From contig JAXEXP010000158.1 in NCBI GenBank assembly GCA_034113365.1, positions 18,174-82,173 of the forward strand: a stretch of DNA of 64,000 bases, written 5' to 3'. This document shows positions 1 through 7,211 of this stretch, piece by piece. Numbering within the stretch: position 1 is the stretch's first letter; each line of letters begins with the position of its first letter. Position numbers and translations under genes: made by a program. Below the pieces are notes generated by a model. The model saw nothing but the letters and a program-made list of their open reading frames with translations, made no database searches and had not been told where the DNA came from. Source of the DNA: Spyradocola sp034113365 (GTDB taxonomy: Bacteria; Bacillota; Clostridia; Christensenellales; UBA1750).

Positions 1-21
1 TCCCGCAAGGGATTTATTTCG

Positions 22-62
22 ATAAAAAGAAACAGCCTTTATCCATAAAACAAAGGCTGTTT
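22..62 (-). terminator. Intrinsic terminator of the tRNA-Gln/tRNA-Glu unit
   Basis: An 11-bp inverted repeat (30-40 with 52-62) is followed, read on the minus strand, by a T-rich tract at 22-29. It lies just after the tRNA-Glu gene and should end its transcript. The stem also has T residues on the plus-strand side, so it may work in both directions. Confidence 0.8.
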
Positions 63-68
63 CTTTTC

Positions 69-144
69 TGGCACCTCCAAGGGGATTCGAACCCCTGTTG
101 CCGCCGTGAGAGGGCGGTGTCCTAGGCCACTAGACCATGGAGGC
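69..144 (-). tRNA. tRNA-Glu (anticodon CTC)
   Basis: The minus strand folds as a complete cloverleaf. The acceptor stem GCCTCCA pairs with TGGAGGT, the T loop carries GTTCGAATC, and the anticodon stem CCGCC/GGCGG encloses loop CTCTCAC, giving anticodon CTC (codon GAG). The 3' CCA is encoded at 69-71. It is the second tRNA of a two-gene unit, 8 bases after tRNA-Gln. Confidence 0.95.
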
Positions 145-152
145 ATATAAAA

Positions 153-226
153 TGGCAGCGGGACTAGGATTCGAACCTAGGCAATACGAGTCAGAGTCGT
201 AGGTGCTACCGTTACACCATCCCGCT
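153..226 (-). tRNA. tRNA-Gln (anticodon CTG)
   Basis: Minus-strand cloverleaf with acceptor stem AGCGGGA/TCCCGCT, anticodon stem TACGA/TCGTA and loop CTCTGAC, giving anticodon CTG (codon CAG). The CCA end is encoded at 153-155. It is transcribed first, from the promoter at 265-293, and shares the transcript with tRNA-Glu. Confidence 0.95.
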
Positions 227-264
227 ATACCGTTCGTTGGCCCGTCACCGTGTCAACGAAGATG

Positions 265-293
265 ATTATAGCAGTCAGACCGGGAATTGTCAA
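265..293 (-). promoter_or_regulatory. Consensus sigma-A promoter of the tRNA pair
   Basis: Read on the minus strand: -35 TTGACA (288-293), a 17-base spacer and -10 TATAAT (265-270). It is a perfect match to the vegetative consensus, about 40 bases upstream of tRNA-Gln. The bases between it and the 6S RNA end (294-345) are A/T-rich and hold no gene that I can see. Confidence 0.9.
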
Positions 294-345
294 CACCTTT
301 TTCAACTTTTTTCTCAAAAAAGTTTTCCGCCGCGCAAAAAGCAAG

Positions 346-541
346 AAAAAACCCCAAAGTGCCGCTCGCCCTATTTTGACACCTGCTACGTAAAGCAGGG
401 TGGTGCCCTGCGCGCGTCCGCTGCCTTCCGCTGACAGTTCCCCGAAGGGAAGGCGGCCTGGCATTGGAACGAACGACCCAGGCTCCATTTTGAGTCTGTA
501 GGTTCAAAATCAGGACGTTACGCACACCCCAGGATTTCTTG
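346..541 (-). ncRNA. ssrS: 6S RNA (SsrS-type RNA polymerase regulator)
   Basis: A transcript of about 195 nt starts just downstream of a consensus promoter and ends in a T-run (345-351). Its two ends pair: 525-534 with 352-361 over 10 bp, then further pairs inward, giving the long closing stem of 6S RNA. Inside, GAACCTACAG and CAGGTGTC next to paired G/C-rich arms resemble the central bubble region of Firmicutes 6S RNAs as I remember them. 6S RNA binds the RNA polymerase holoenzyme by imitating an open promoter, mostly in stationary phase. The assignment rests on length, closing stem, promoter and remembered motifs, not on a covariance model. It contains no convincing reading frame. Confidence 0.72.
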
Positions 542-548
542 TGGCTCT

Positions 549-578
549 ATTATAGACCGGGCGCCAAGCGCTTGTCAA
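549..578 (-). promoter_or_regulatory. Consensus promoter of the 6S RNA gene
   Basis: On the minus strand: -35 TTGACA (573-578), 18-base spacer, -10 TATAAT (549-554). Transcription should begin near 541, where the predicted 6S RNA begins. Its strength suits an abundant non-coding RNA. Confidence 0.88.
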
Positions 579-599
579 GCGCCATATTTTTCTTGCGCG

Positions 600-1406
600 T
601 CAGGGCTGCGCGCGCTGTGCCCGCAGCCGCTTTTCGCATTCGGCGACGCCCAGGTACATCAGCGCCGCCAGCACGCACAGCACCGCCGTGCCCGCCATCA
701 CCAGGTCCAGCTTGAACACCTGCCCGCCGTAGACGATCAGATACCCCAGCCCCGCCCGGCTGACCAGGAATTCCCCCACGATCACGCCCACCCAGCTCAT
801 GCCGATGCCCAATTTCAGCGCCGAGACCGTCGTGGGCAGCGCGCCGGGGAATACCACCATCGAAAAGCACTGCAGCTTGCTCGCGCCAAAGGACCGAAGC
901 AGCGTCAGCTTCTCCGGCTCAATGGCCAGGAACCCGCCCAGCACCGTCACCATCGTCACGATCACCGACACCAGCAGGCTCATCACGATGATGGCCGGCA
1001 TCCCCGACCCGATCCACACGATGAGCACCGGCCCCAGCGCGATCTTGGGCAGGGCGTTGAGCACCACCAGGTACGGATCCAGCACGCGGCACAGCGTGTC
1101 CGACCACCACAGCGCCACCGCCAGCCCGATGCCCAGCAGCGAGCCCACCACAAAGCCCACCACCGTCTCCCACAGCGTCACGCCCACGTGCAGCCACAGC
1201 TCGCCCGTGCGTGCCAGCGTCCACAGCGTGCCCGCCATGCGGCTGGGGCTGGACAGCAGGAACGCGTCGATCACGCCCAGCCGCGCCAGCGCCTCCCACA
1301 GCAGCAGGAATACCGCCAGTATGCCCCATCTTGCCGCCGCTATGCCCCTCTTTCTGCGCCGCAGCCCGGCCAGATACCTCCTCTGCGCCGCCGATTCATT
1401 GCACAT
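600..1406 (-). CDS. ABC transporter permease (SsuC/TauC/ThiX-like)
   Basis: A 268-residue inner-membrane permease of the binding-protein-dependent family that includes nitrate, sulfonate, taurine and pyrimidine-precursor importers. About six hydrophobic segments are visible. The cytoplasmic coupling loop reads SFGASKLQCF followed by VVFPGALP, the EAA-type motif that contacts the ATPase. The start is placed at the ATG that overlaps the end of the ATPase gene by 11 bases (MCNESAAQ), a typical coupled start; the longer frame would run far into the ATPase gene. No periplasmic-type binding protein lies on either side, so the substrate cannot be told from context. Confidence 0.87.
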   Translation of the reverse strand: MCNESAAQRRYLAGLRRRKRGIAAARWGILAVFLLLWEALARLGVIDAFLLSSPSRMAGTLWTLARTGELWLHVGVTLWETVVGFVVGSLLGIGLAVALWWSDTLCRVLDPYLVVLNALPKIALGPVLIVWIGSGMPAIIVMSLLVSVIVTMVTVLGGFLAIEPEKLTLLRSFGASKLQCFSMVVFPGALPTTVSALKLGIGMSWVGVIVGEFLVSRAGLGYLIVYGGQVFKLDLVMAGTAVLCVLAALMYLGVAECEKRLRAQRAQP

Positions 1407-2160
1407 GTACGTCCAGCTCCTTCCAGATGCGGTCAAAATAGTCCCGGAACCGCGCATCCCGCCGCCGCTGCATCGGGCCGCCCACAAGCTCGATCCCGTG
1501 CTCCGACTTGATCCTGGCCGGCCTGTGCGTCAGCACCACCACCCGATCCGCCATAGAAATGGCCTCCGATACGTCGTGCGTGACGAGGATGGTGGCGCGG
1601 TCGCTGCCGGAGAGGGCCTGCTTGACCTCGTCGGCAAGCTGGATGCGGGTCTGGGAGTCCAGCGCGGAGAAGGGTTCGTCCAGCAGCAGGAACTCCGGCT
1701 CCACCGCCAGCGTGCGCACCAGCGCCGCGCGCTGCCGCATGCCGCCCGACAGCTGCCCCGGAAATGCGTGCGCAAACTCGGCAAGGCCGCAGCTTTCCAG
1801 CAGCGAATCCACCAGGGAAAGCTGCTTTTTTGTGGGCTTTCCGCGCACGCGCAGGCCCACCAGCGCATTGTCGCGCACCGTCAGCCAGTCGAAAAGATGG
1901 TCGCGCTGCAGCATGTAGCCCATGTGCGCAGGCGGCGAAACAATGGGCTGTCCGCGCAGCAGCACGCGGCCCGCATCCGGGCGCAGCAGGCCCGCCGCGA
2001 GCGAGAGCACCGTGGACTTTCCGCACCCGCTGGGCCCGAGCAGCGCGACAAACTCGCCCCTGCGGACGGAAAGCGTGAAATCCTCCAAGACCGCCGTCTC
2101 ACCGCTCTGCTGGTGATAGCGCATGCAGACGTGGTCGAAAACAAGCAAAGCGTCCTCCAT
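1396..2160 (-). CDS. ABC transporter ATP-binding protein (SsuB/TauB-like)
   Basis: A 254-residue ATPase partner of the permease that follows it. Visible motifs are Walker A GPSGCGKS (residues 42-49), signature LSGGMRQR, Walker B LLLDEPFSALD and the switch histidine in TILVTHD. AGGAGG seven bases ahead supports this ATG; a GTG two codons upstream would sit too close to it. It should power import by the 600-1406 permease. The closest families carry sulfonate, nitrate or thiamine precursors, which sequence alone does not separate. No riboswitch was seen in the short upstream region. Confidence 0.9.
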   Translation of the reverse strand: MEDALLVFDHVCMRYHQQSGETAVLEDFTLSVRRGEFVALLGPSGCGKSTVLSLAAGLLRPDAGRVLLRGQPIVSPPAHMGYMLQRDHLFDWLTVRDNALVGLRVRGKPTKKQLSLVDSLLESCGLAEFAHAFPGQLSGGMRQRAALVRTLAVEPEFLLLDEPFSALDSQTRIQLADEVKQALSGSDRATILVTHDVSEAISMADRVVVLTHRPARIKSEHGIELVGGPMQRRRDARFRDYFDRIWKELDVHVQ

Positions 2161-2298
2161 AATCACCCCTCCTGAGCGCGGGGGAATCGTTTACATGGGC
2201 AGTGTATGCGGCGCAGGGGCAGGATGTGAGGGCGCAAAAACGCCCCTGTACGCAGACGGTGCAGGGGCGGAAAACTGCGTCTAAAGCTTCGTTGGGGG

Positions 2299-2352
2299 GA
2301 CTGACACCTCATCAGTCGCCTGCGGGCGACAGCTTCCCCTCAAGGGGAAGCC
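2299..2352. repeat. REP-like palindromic element, copy A
   Basis: Three short inverted repeats in a row: GACTGA/TCAGTC, CGCC/GGCG and GCTTCCCCT/AGGGGAAGC. The last one is perfect with a two-base loop. From memory, elements of this kind recur in intergenic regions of many gut Clostridia; their role is unknown. Copy B of the same element is at 2710-2887. Confidence 0.7.
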
Positions 2353-2381
2353 ATGGGATCGCAGCGTTCAGGGGCGAGTTT

Positions 2382-2630
2382 TTATGCGAGGATGTAGGCC
2401 TGATAGCGGGTCAGCGGGGGCAATTCGAGCGTGGTTTTGCCCTGATGAACGGTCAGTTTTGGGGGATGCGCGGCGTCCACGGGGGTGACAGTTTCGTAGG
2501 GTCTGGGGAAGGTGACGGTCACGCTGTGGAGGGGGATGTAGGGGTCGAAGGTGGCGCTGTTGAAGCCCGAAAGGTTGATAATTTGCAGAAATGTGCGATC
2601 ATCAGGAAGGAAGTTCAGGTGAACATGGAC
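2382..2630 (-). pseudogene. 3' remnant of a second GHL6-like hydrolase gene
   Basis: About 83 codons on the minus strand closely match the C-terminus of the protein at 2916-4853: PYETVTPVDAA, GKTTLELPPLTRYQAYILA and DDRTFLQIINLSGFN are shared with small changes. Upstream of this the similarity stops abruptly and there is no start site or N-terminal part. It is probably what is left of a neighbouring paralogue after deletion, or a partial duplication. The frame is still open, so loss may be recent or the piece short. Confidence 0.75.
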
Positions 2631-2709
2631 GAGACATAAGGGGGACAAAACCGCCCCTGTACGCAGACGGTGCAGAGGCGGAAAACTGCGTCTAAAGCTT
2701 CGTTTGGGG

Positions 2710-2887
2710 GACTGACACCTCATCAGTCGCTGCGGCGACAGCTTCCCGCTGCGCACCGAACCAGCCGTTCCGTCTGTTCCGGTGTTCCGGTCGGCTTATT
2801 CTCCATAAACAGTCCACTGGACTGTTTATTCCGAAACGCTCGACCTCCAGGGCTTCGCCCCTCCGGGTGAACCCTCAAGGGGAAGCC
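2710..2887. repeat. REP-like element, copy B, interrupted by a 126-bp insert
   Basis: The same palindromic element as at 2299-2352, but split after GCTTCCC by about 126 bases (2748-2873) before CTCAAGGGGAAGCC resumes. The insert carries a perfect 12-bp inverted repeat with a single central base (2805-2816 with 2818-2829). It encodes nothing recognisable. Confidence 0.7.
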
Positions 2888-2915
2888 ATAGGGTCGCACC
2901 GTTCAGGGGCGGTTT

Positions 2916-4853
2916 TTATGCGAGGATGTAGGCCTGATAGCGGGTCAGCGGGGGCAGTTCGAGCGTGGTTTTGCCCTGCTGAACGGTCAGCTTTGGAGGC
3001 TGCGCGGCGTCCACGGGGGTGACAGTTTCGTAGGGTTTGGGGAGGGTGACGGTCACGCCGTGGAGGGGGATGCAGGGCTCAAACGTGACGCCGTTGAAGC
3101 CCGAAAGGTTGAGGATTTGCAGGAATGTGCGGCCGTCCGGGAGGGTGTTTAGGAAAATTTCCGCGCAGGACGGCGCGTTTGTGGCGAGCTGGGAGAGGGC
3201 TGCGGGCGAAAGCTTGCGCAGCGCATCCAGCGCGATAAGCCTGTGATCGGCATAGCCGTAGTCGCGGTAGAGCTGGCCTATGCGGAAGGTGAGGGCCATG
3301 ATCTGGCCGTCCGGGCTGGTCAGAAGGGCTTGTTCCGGGCCGGTTTTGTGGCCGTAGCAGCGCTCGGGCGGGCCGAAACGGGCGGGATGCACCAGCGGCA
3401 GCTCGCCGTTTTCGCAGTCAAAAACGCCGAATTCCTGGTCCAGAATCACCCAATCGCGGTCGGGGAAGGAGGGGAAAAGCGCCTTGTTTTGGGTGGAGAG
3501 ATAGGCCGCGCGGGTGGCGGTTTCGGTGCGGAGAAAGCGCGCGTGCAGCAGCGTTTCGGCGCGGTTTTCGGGCGCTGTGAGCGCGGAAAACAGGATGCGC
3601 AGGCCGTGCTTTTGAGCCGCATCGAGCAGCGCATCGGGCACCTTTTGGGGGTCGGGGACGATCAAAACGTCGTGATTTTGCACCTTTTCGGGGTACATTT
3701 CGGCGGCAAAATGGTCGAGGGAGTCGAAGGGGACGTGCGCCTCCTTGAGCAGATTGTACCAGCCGAGGTACTCCTTATTGGACTTGTCGGGGCGGTAGAG
3801 CAGCACGCGCGCGCAGGAGGTCAGGCGGCCGTAGAGCGCCGCGTTGCGCTCGTGGAACGCGAACACCTCGCGCATCGCCGCCACGCCCGCGCGGTCGGGA
3901 TAGTCCGCAAAGTCGCCGATGATGCAAAAATCCAGCTGCGAGCCCGCGGCCATGTTCTGGTAGAGGCGGATCTTCGTAAGCTCGGGCGACACGCCCTGAA
4001 AGCGGTAGAAGATGTCCACCGCGTTGATGGCGCAGTTGAGCATGGTCTTTTCCCCCGCCCAGCTAAACGCCGCCGTGCCACAGTTTTCCGACGCGGAATA
4101 CAGGAAAAAGGGCAGCGGACGGTCCACCGCGGAGTTGGATTCCTCGCGGATGATGTCCACGTTGTGGTGGTAGGTGCACACCGCGACCTCGGGATTGACG
4201 TCCTTTACGGCCTGCCGGATGCGGGTGAGCAGCGCGTGCACGGTGTGCTCCTTGAAGGCGGCGTAGGTTTTGTCGGACTTCCAGCTGTCGCCCTTGGGCA
4301 GGTCGCGTCCGCTGTAGGCGCGGTAGGCGGCCTTACAGGACGGGCAGTTGCAGATGCCGTGCTCGACGTTGGAATAGTCCTTGGTCTGGAAGCCGAACAT
4401 GTTGAAAAACACGCCGTCCACGGGGTATTTTTGCAGCACCTCGCGAAGGATCTCGATGGAAATGCGCTGCTGGTAGTCGCCGCAGACGCAGGTGACGGCG
4501 GTGTCGTTATAGTGCAGGTGCTGGCCGGATTCCGAGACGTAGTACCACTCGGGGTGCTGCAAAAGCAGGCGCTCGTGCGTCTTGGAGAAGTCGAAGCGCG
4601 CGATGACGCGGACGCCGTTTTTGTGGCAGATGTCCACGATTTTTCCCAATGTGTCGCCCTTGAGATACGGACTTACCGTCTGGAAGGACAGCTCGGACGG
4701 GAAGAACGAGGTGATGCCGCCCGCGCCCACCATCACGCAGTTGCAGTGGGACAGGCGGATCTGCTCGAACCACTGCTCCACGTCCATGCCCGCGTCGACG
4801 TCGCGCAGGTTGTTCTGGATCATGCGAAGGTCGTTCTGAAGCCACCAGTGCAT
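2916..4853 (-). CDS. Putative glycoside hydrolase (GHL6-like TIM barrel)
   Basis: A 645-residue protein without signal peptide, so cytoplasmic. The N-terminal half looks like a TIM-barrel hydrolase of the hypothetical family GHL6 and related beta-galactosidase-like proteins: WFEQIRLSHCNCVMVGAGG, the strand IARFDFSKTH, then VDGVFFNMFG followed by a cysteine cluster CNCPSCKAAY near residue 170. A Rossmann-like middle (about 400-470) resembles a beta-galactosidase trimerisation domain, and the C-terminus is a beta-rich domain ending in LTRYQAYILA. A strong AAGGGGGA ribosome site precedes the ATG. The substrate is not known; neighbours (sialidase-like protein, GH127) suggest glycan breakdown. Its 3' end is duplicated next door at 2382-2630. 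Confidence 0.68.
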   Translation of the reverse strand: MHWWLQNDLRMIQNNLRDVDAGMDVEQWFEQIRLSHCNCVMVGAGGITSFFPSELSFQTVSPYLKGDTLGKIVDICHKNGVRVIARFDFSKTHERLLLQHPEWYYVSESGQHLHYNDTAVTCVCGDYQQRISIEILREVLQKYPVDGVFFNMFGFQTKDYSNVEHGICNCPSCKAAYRAYSGRDLPKGDSWKSDKTYAAFKEHTVHALLTRIRQAVKDVNPEVAVCTYHHNVDIIREESNSAVDRPLPFFLYSASENCGTAAFSWAGEKTMLNCAINAVDIFYRFQGVSPELTKIRLYQNMAAGSQLDFCIIGDFADYPDRAGVAAMREVFAFHERNAALYGRLTSCARVLLYRPDKSNKEYLGWYNLLKEAHVPFDSLDHFAAEMYPEKVQNHDVLIVPDPQKVPDALLDAAQKHGLRILFSALTAPENRAETLLHARFLRTETATRAAYLSTQNKALFPSFPDRDWVILDQEFGVFDCENGELPLVHPARFGPPERCYGHKTGPEQALLTSPDGQIMALTFRIGQLYRDYGYADHRLIALDALRKLSPAALSQLATNAPSCAEIFLNTLPDGRTFLQILNLSGFNGVTFEPCIPLHGVTVTLPKPYETVTPVDAAQPPKLTVQQGKTTLELPPLTRYQAYILA

Positions 4854-4865
4854 AAGTTTTCCCCC

Positions 4866-5324
4866 TTATTTTGTGTTTGTGAGGTGATCGAGAAGGGCCT
4901 GACAGCCGCGGGAGATGTCGTCATAGGCGGCGTCGAAGTCGTCGGTGTACCACGGGTCGGCGACGTCGCCGGGGGCGTCGGTGTAGTCCAGCAGGCGGTG
5001 CAGCTTGCCGTCGGGGTCGCCGCCCGCGATGCGGCGCATGGCGCGCAGGTTGTTGCCATCCATGCCGATGAGCAGGTCGTAGCGCGCATAGTCGCCCGCC
5101 ATCATCTGCACCGCGCGGTGGTCGGTCAGCGGGACGCCCATCTCCTGCAGCTTGCGCCTTGCGGGCGGATAGATGGGATTTCCCCATTCCTCGGTAGACG
5201 TGGCGGCGGAATTGATGTAAAATTGCTCCGTAAGGCCGCGTTTTGCGACCATTTGCTTGAAAATGCACTCCGCCATGGGCGAGCGGCAGATGTTGCCAAG
5301 ACACACGAACAGCACGCGGATCAT
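4866..5324 (-). CDS. Low-molecular-weight protein-tyrosine phosphatase
   Basis: A 152-residue phosphatase of the LMW-PTP/arsenate reductase fold. The P-loop CLGNICRS (Cys8, Arg14) sits at the N-terminus and the general-acid loop reads ADPWYTDDFD near residue 120. Such enzymes remove phosphate from protein tyrosine or, in some Gram-positives, from arginine. Its start overlaps the stop of the upstream acetyltransferase by four bases (ATGA), so the two are translated together; the glycosidase gene follows 12 bases later. The physiological target is not evident. Confidence 0.9.
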   Translation of the reverse strand: MIRVLFVCLGNICRSPMAECIFKQMVAKRGLTEQFYINSAATSTEEWGNPIYPPARRKLQEMGVPLTDHRAVQMMAGDYARYDLLIGMDGNNLRAMRRIAGGDPDGKLHRLLDYTDAPGDVADPWYTDDFDAAYDDISRGCQALLDHLTNTK

Positions 5325-5836
5325 ACGCGCTCCTCCTCCAGCAGCTTTTCCATGATGATAAAGCGCCCCATCCGCCAGTCGGCGTGGCCGGTGGGCGCAA
5401 AGCCCGCCTTGGTGTACAGGTGCAGCGCGGCGGGGTTTTGCGAAAACACGTCCAGACGCAGCGAACGCACACCGGAATCGCGGGCTTCCTCAAAGATATG
5501 GTGCAGCGCCTGACCGGCGAGGCCCTTGCTCTGAAACTCCGGGTGGACGCACAGGCGGTGCAGCACGAGCCACGGGCGCTCGGGCTGCGCCCAGGCACAG
5601 GCGGCGTAGTCGTCGTCGCAGTCGTGGTTGAGTGCGTAGATGAGCGCGATGCGTTCGCCCACGATGCCTATGCGCAGGGTGCCGTCGGCGACGTCCTGCA
5701 AAAAATCGCCGCGGGTGGGGTAGTATTCGCACCACTGATGGATGCCGCGGCGCTCCATGTCGTCGATGGCGGCGCGGATGAGCGCCATGATCTCGTCCAG
5801 GTCCTCTTCCCGGGCGGGGCGGTAGGCGATGTCCAC
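5321..5836 (-). CDS. GNAT family N-acetyltransferase
   Basis: A 171-residue GCN5-type acetyltransferase. The acetyl-CoA loop is LCVHPEFQSKGLAGQAL, followed by the C-terminal strand RLDVFSQNPAALHLYTKAGF. I placed the start at a GTG (VDIAYRPARE) because AAGGGAG lies nine bases ahead and the fold begins there; an ATG 45 bases upstream has no ribosome site. It leads a unit with the phosphatase at 4866-5324, overlapping it by four bases. The acceptor substrate is unknown. Confidence 0.8.
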   Translation of the reverse strand: MDIAYRPAREEDLDEIMALIRAAIDDMERRGIHQWCEYYPTRGDFLQDVADGTLRIGIVGERIALIYALNHDCDDDYAACAWAQPERPWLVLHRLCVHPEFQSKGLAGQALHHIFEEARDSGVRSLRLDVFSQNPAALHLYTKAGFAPTGHADWRMGRFIIMEKLLEEERV

Positions 5837-5927
5837 GGTCAGCAGCTCCCTTCCGTTTCGTTGATGGGGATACTTTACCATATTTCACAGCGAAATACAA
5901 ACCGTACGATCGAAAGGATGGTTTTTG

Positions 5928-6893
5928 ATGCAGATCCTGCGCAACGAGCTGATCTTCCAGCCGAGGGAGGGCGTGCAGTGCCACGCGAGCCACATCGCAC
6001 TGCCGCCGGACGGCGGGGCGTTTGCGGTGTGGTTTCAGGGCACGCGCGAGGGCGCGGACGACGTGCGCATCTGGGGCGCGTGTTTGCCCAAAGAGGGGCA
6101 CTGGGAGGAGCCTGCGCCGCTGACGCCCGACAACGGGCTGCCGCACTGGAATCCGGTGCTGTACCTGCGGAAGGATGGCGTGCTGCTGCTGTTCTACAAG
6201 GAAGGGCGCGTGATCGCGGACTGGCACACGATGGTGATGCGGTCAAAAGACTTTGGGCGCAGCTGGTCGGAGCCGGAGGAGCTGGTGCCGGGCGACGTGG
6301 GCGGCAGGGGGCCTGTACGCAACAAGATACTGGTGCTGCCGGACGGGGCATTGCTTGCACCGGCGTCGCTGGAAAAGGGCGAATGGCGGTGCTTTATGGA
6401 TCGCTCGGAGGACGGTGGGGCGAGCTGGGCGCGGACGGCGGACATCCGCATCCCGCGGCCGGAGGGCGAAATTCCGACGCCGTTTGGGGCGATCCAGCCC
6501 ACGCTCTGGCGCGACAATAAGGGCGTACATGCGCTGCTGCGCACTACGCAGGGGACGCTGTATCGCGTGGATTCAGTGGATGAGGGGTTGAGCTGGTGCG
6601 AACCCTATGCAACATCCATGCCCAACAACAACAGCGGCGTGGACGTGGCCTGCGCGCCGGATGGGACGCTCTATCTGGTGTGCAACCCGGTGGGCGGCAA
6701 CTGGGCAGCGCGCTCGCCGATCTCGGTGTTTGTGTCGCGGGATAGCGGGGCGAAGTGGGAATTGCTCACGCCTCTGGTGACCATGCCGGGGGAGTATTCG
6801 TATCCGGCGGTGCTGTGGCGGGACGGCGCGCTGCACATCACGCACACCTGGCAGCGGCGGTCGATCTGCTACTGGCAGCTCCGGCTAAACTAA
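5928..6893 (+). CDS. BNR-repeat sialidase-like (GH33-type fold) protein
   Basis: A 321-residue six-bladed propeller protein of the sialidase/neuraminidase superfamily. Three Asp-box motifs are visible: SKDFGRSW, SEDGGASW and SRDSGAKW. The arginine-containing VRNKILVLPDGALLAPAS and GEYSYPAVLWRDGALHITHTW match the BNR-repeat-like domain seen in many gut bacteria. There is no signal peptide or anchor, so it acts inside the cell, unlike classical sialidases, and its substrate may not be sialic acid. The start is the ATG after AAAGGA; a TTG one codon earlier is less likely. It is divergent from the GNAT gene. Confidence 0.8.
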   Translation: MQILRNELIFQPREGVQCHASHIALPPDGGAFAVWFQGTREGADDVRIWGACLPKEGHWEEPAPLTPDNGLPHWNPVLYLRKDGVLLLFYKEGRVIADWHTMVMRSKDFGRSWSEPEELVPGDVGGRGPVRNKILVLPDGALLAPASLEKGEWRCFMDRSEDGGASWARTADIRIPRPEGEIPTPFGAIQPTLWRDNKGVHALLRTTQGTLYRVDSVDEGLSWCEPYATSMPNNNSGVDVACAPDGTLYLVCNPVGGNWAARSPISVFVSRDSGAKWELLTPLVTMPGEYSYPAVLWRDGALHITHTWQRRSICYWQLRLN

Positions 6894-7096
6894 ACACTCC
6901 CCCAGGCCATCCCGGCGTCCGTCGCGGACGCCTTAGACCTCTGCATCCTCCCCCTTGTGGGGAGGGTGCAGAGGTCATCCCCGGGAAGTTAGGTAAACAT
7001 TCCCCAGAACGTCCCGGCGTCCGTCGAGGACGCCATAGACCCCTGCACCCCTCCCCCTTGCGGGGAGGGGTGCAGGGGTCATCCCCCCCCCCGGGA
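6891..7096. repeat. Two tandem copies of a ~103-bp double-hairpin repeat
   Basis: Copy 1 (6891-6993) and copy 2 (6994-7096) share the same plan: GGCGTCC/GGACGCC hairpin, then a longer hairpin of GACC(T/C)CTGCA against TGCAG(A/G)GGTC enclosing a CCTCCCCC...GGGGAGG core. In copy 2 the long stem is a perfect 19-bp inverted repeat. A run of about ten C bases (7083-7092) ends copy 2. It fills most of the 318-base gap between the sialidase-like and GH127 genes. No reading frame or terminator T-run was found, though the hairpins could slow transcription. Confidence 0.85.
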
Positions 7097-7142
7097 GGCC
7101 AGTACAAGACAGGATGCGGTTTGTTAAACTGCCGGGAACGGC

Positions 7143-7171
7143 TTGCGCAGGGCGGTACAAACAGGTAAAAT
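7143..7171 (+). promoter_or_regulatory. Promoter of the GH127 / oxidoreductase group
   Basis: -35 TTGCGC (7143-7148), 17-base spacer, -10 TAAAAT (7166-7171), 40 bases before the GH127 start. A reasonable sigma-A match with no repeat that would point to a specific operator. Confidence 0.6.
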
Positions 7172-7211
7172 AATGTAAGGATGGAATGATTTTTCCGAAG
7201 GGAGATTTCGC

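Larger units (their letters stand above)
2226..3170. repeat. Imperfect tandem duplication: repeat block plus 3' end of a hydrolase gene
   Basis: The stretch 2226-2638 recurs, diverged, from about 2639 to 3170. Each copy holds, in order, a short block containing cgcccctgtacgcagacggt, a palindromic REP-like element, and the last roughly 80 codons of a glycosidase-like gene on the minus strand. In the second copy these codons are the true end of the intact gene at 2916-4853; in the first they are a fragment with no upstream part. The second copy carries an extra 126 bases inside its REP-like element. Together with the bases just after the ATPase start this accounts for the gene-free stretch 2161-2915. 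Confidence 0.85.

Noticed and set aside
3243..5513. A long plus-strand open frame opposite the GHL6-like gene and phosphatase
   Set aside because: It spans several genes on the other strand and its translation is repetitive in Val, Gly, Ala and His, as expected for a mirror frame.
6891..7096. CRISPR-like tandem repeats
   Set aside because: Only two long copies without unique spacers of regular size and no cas genes.
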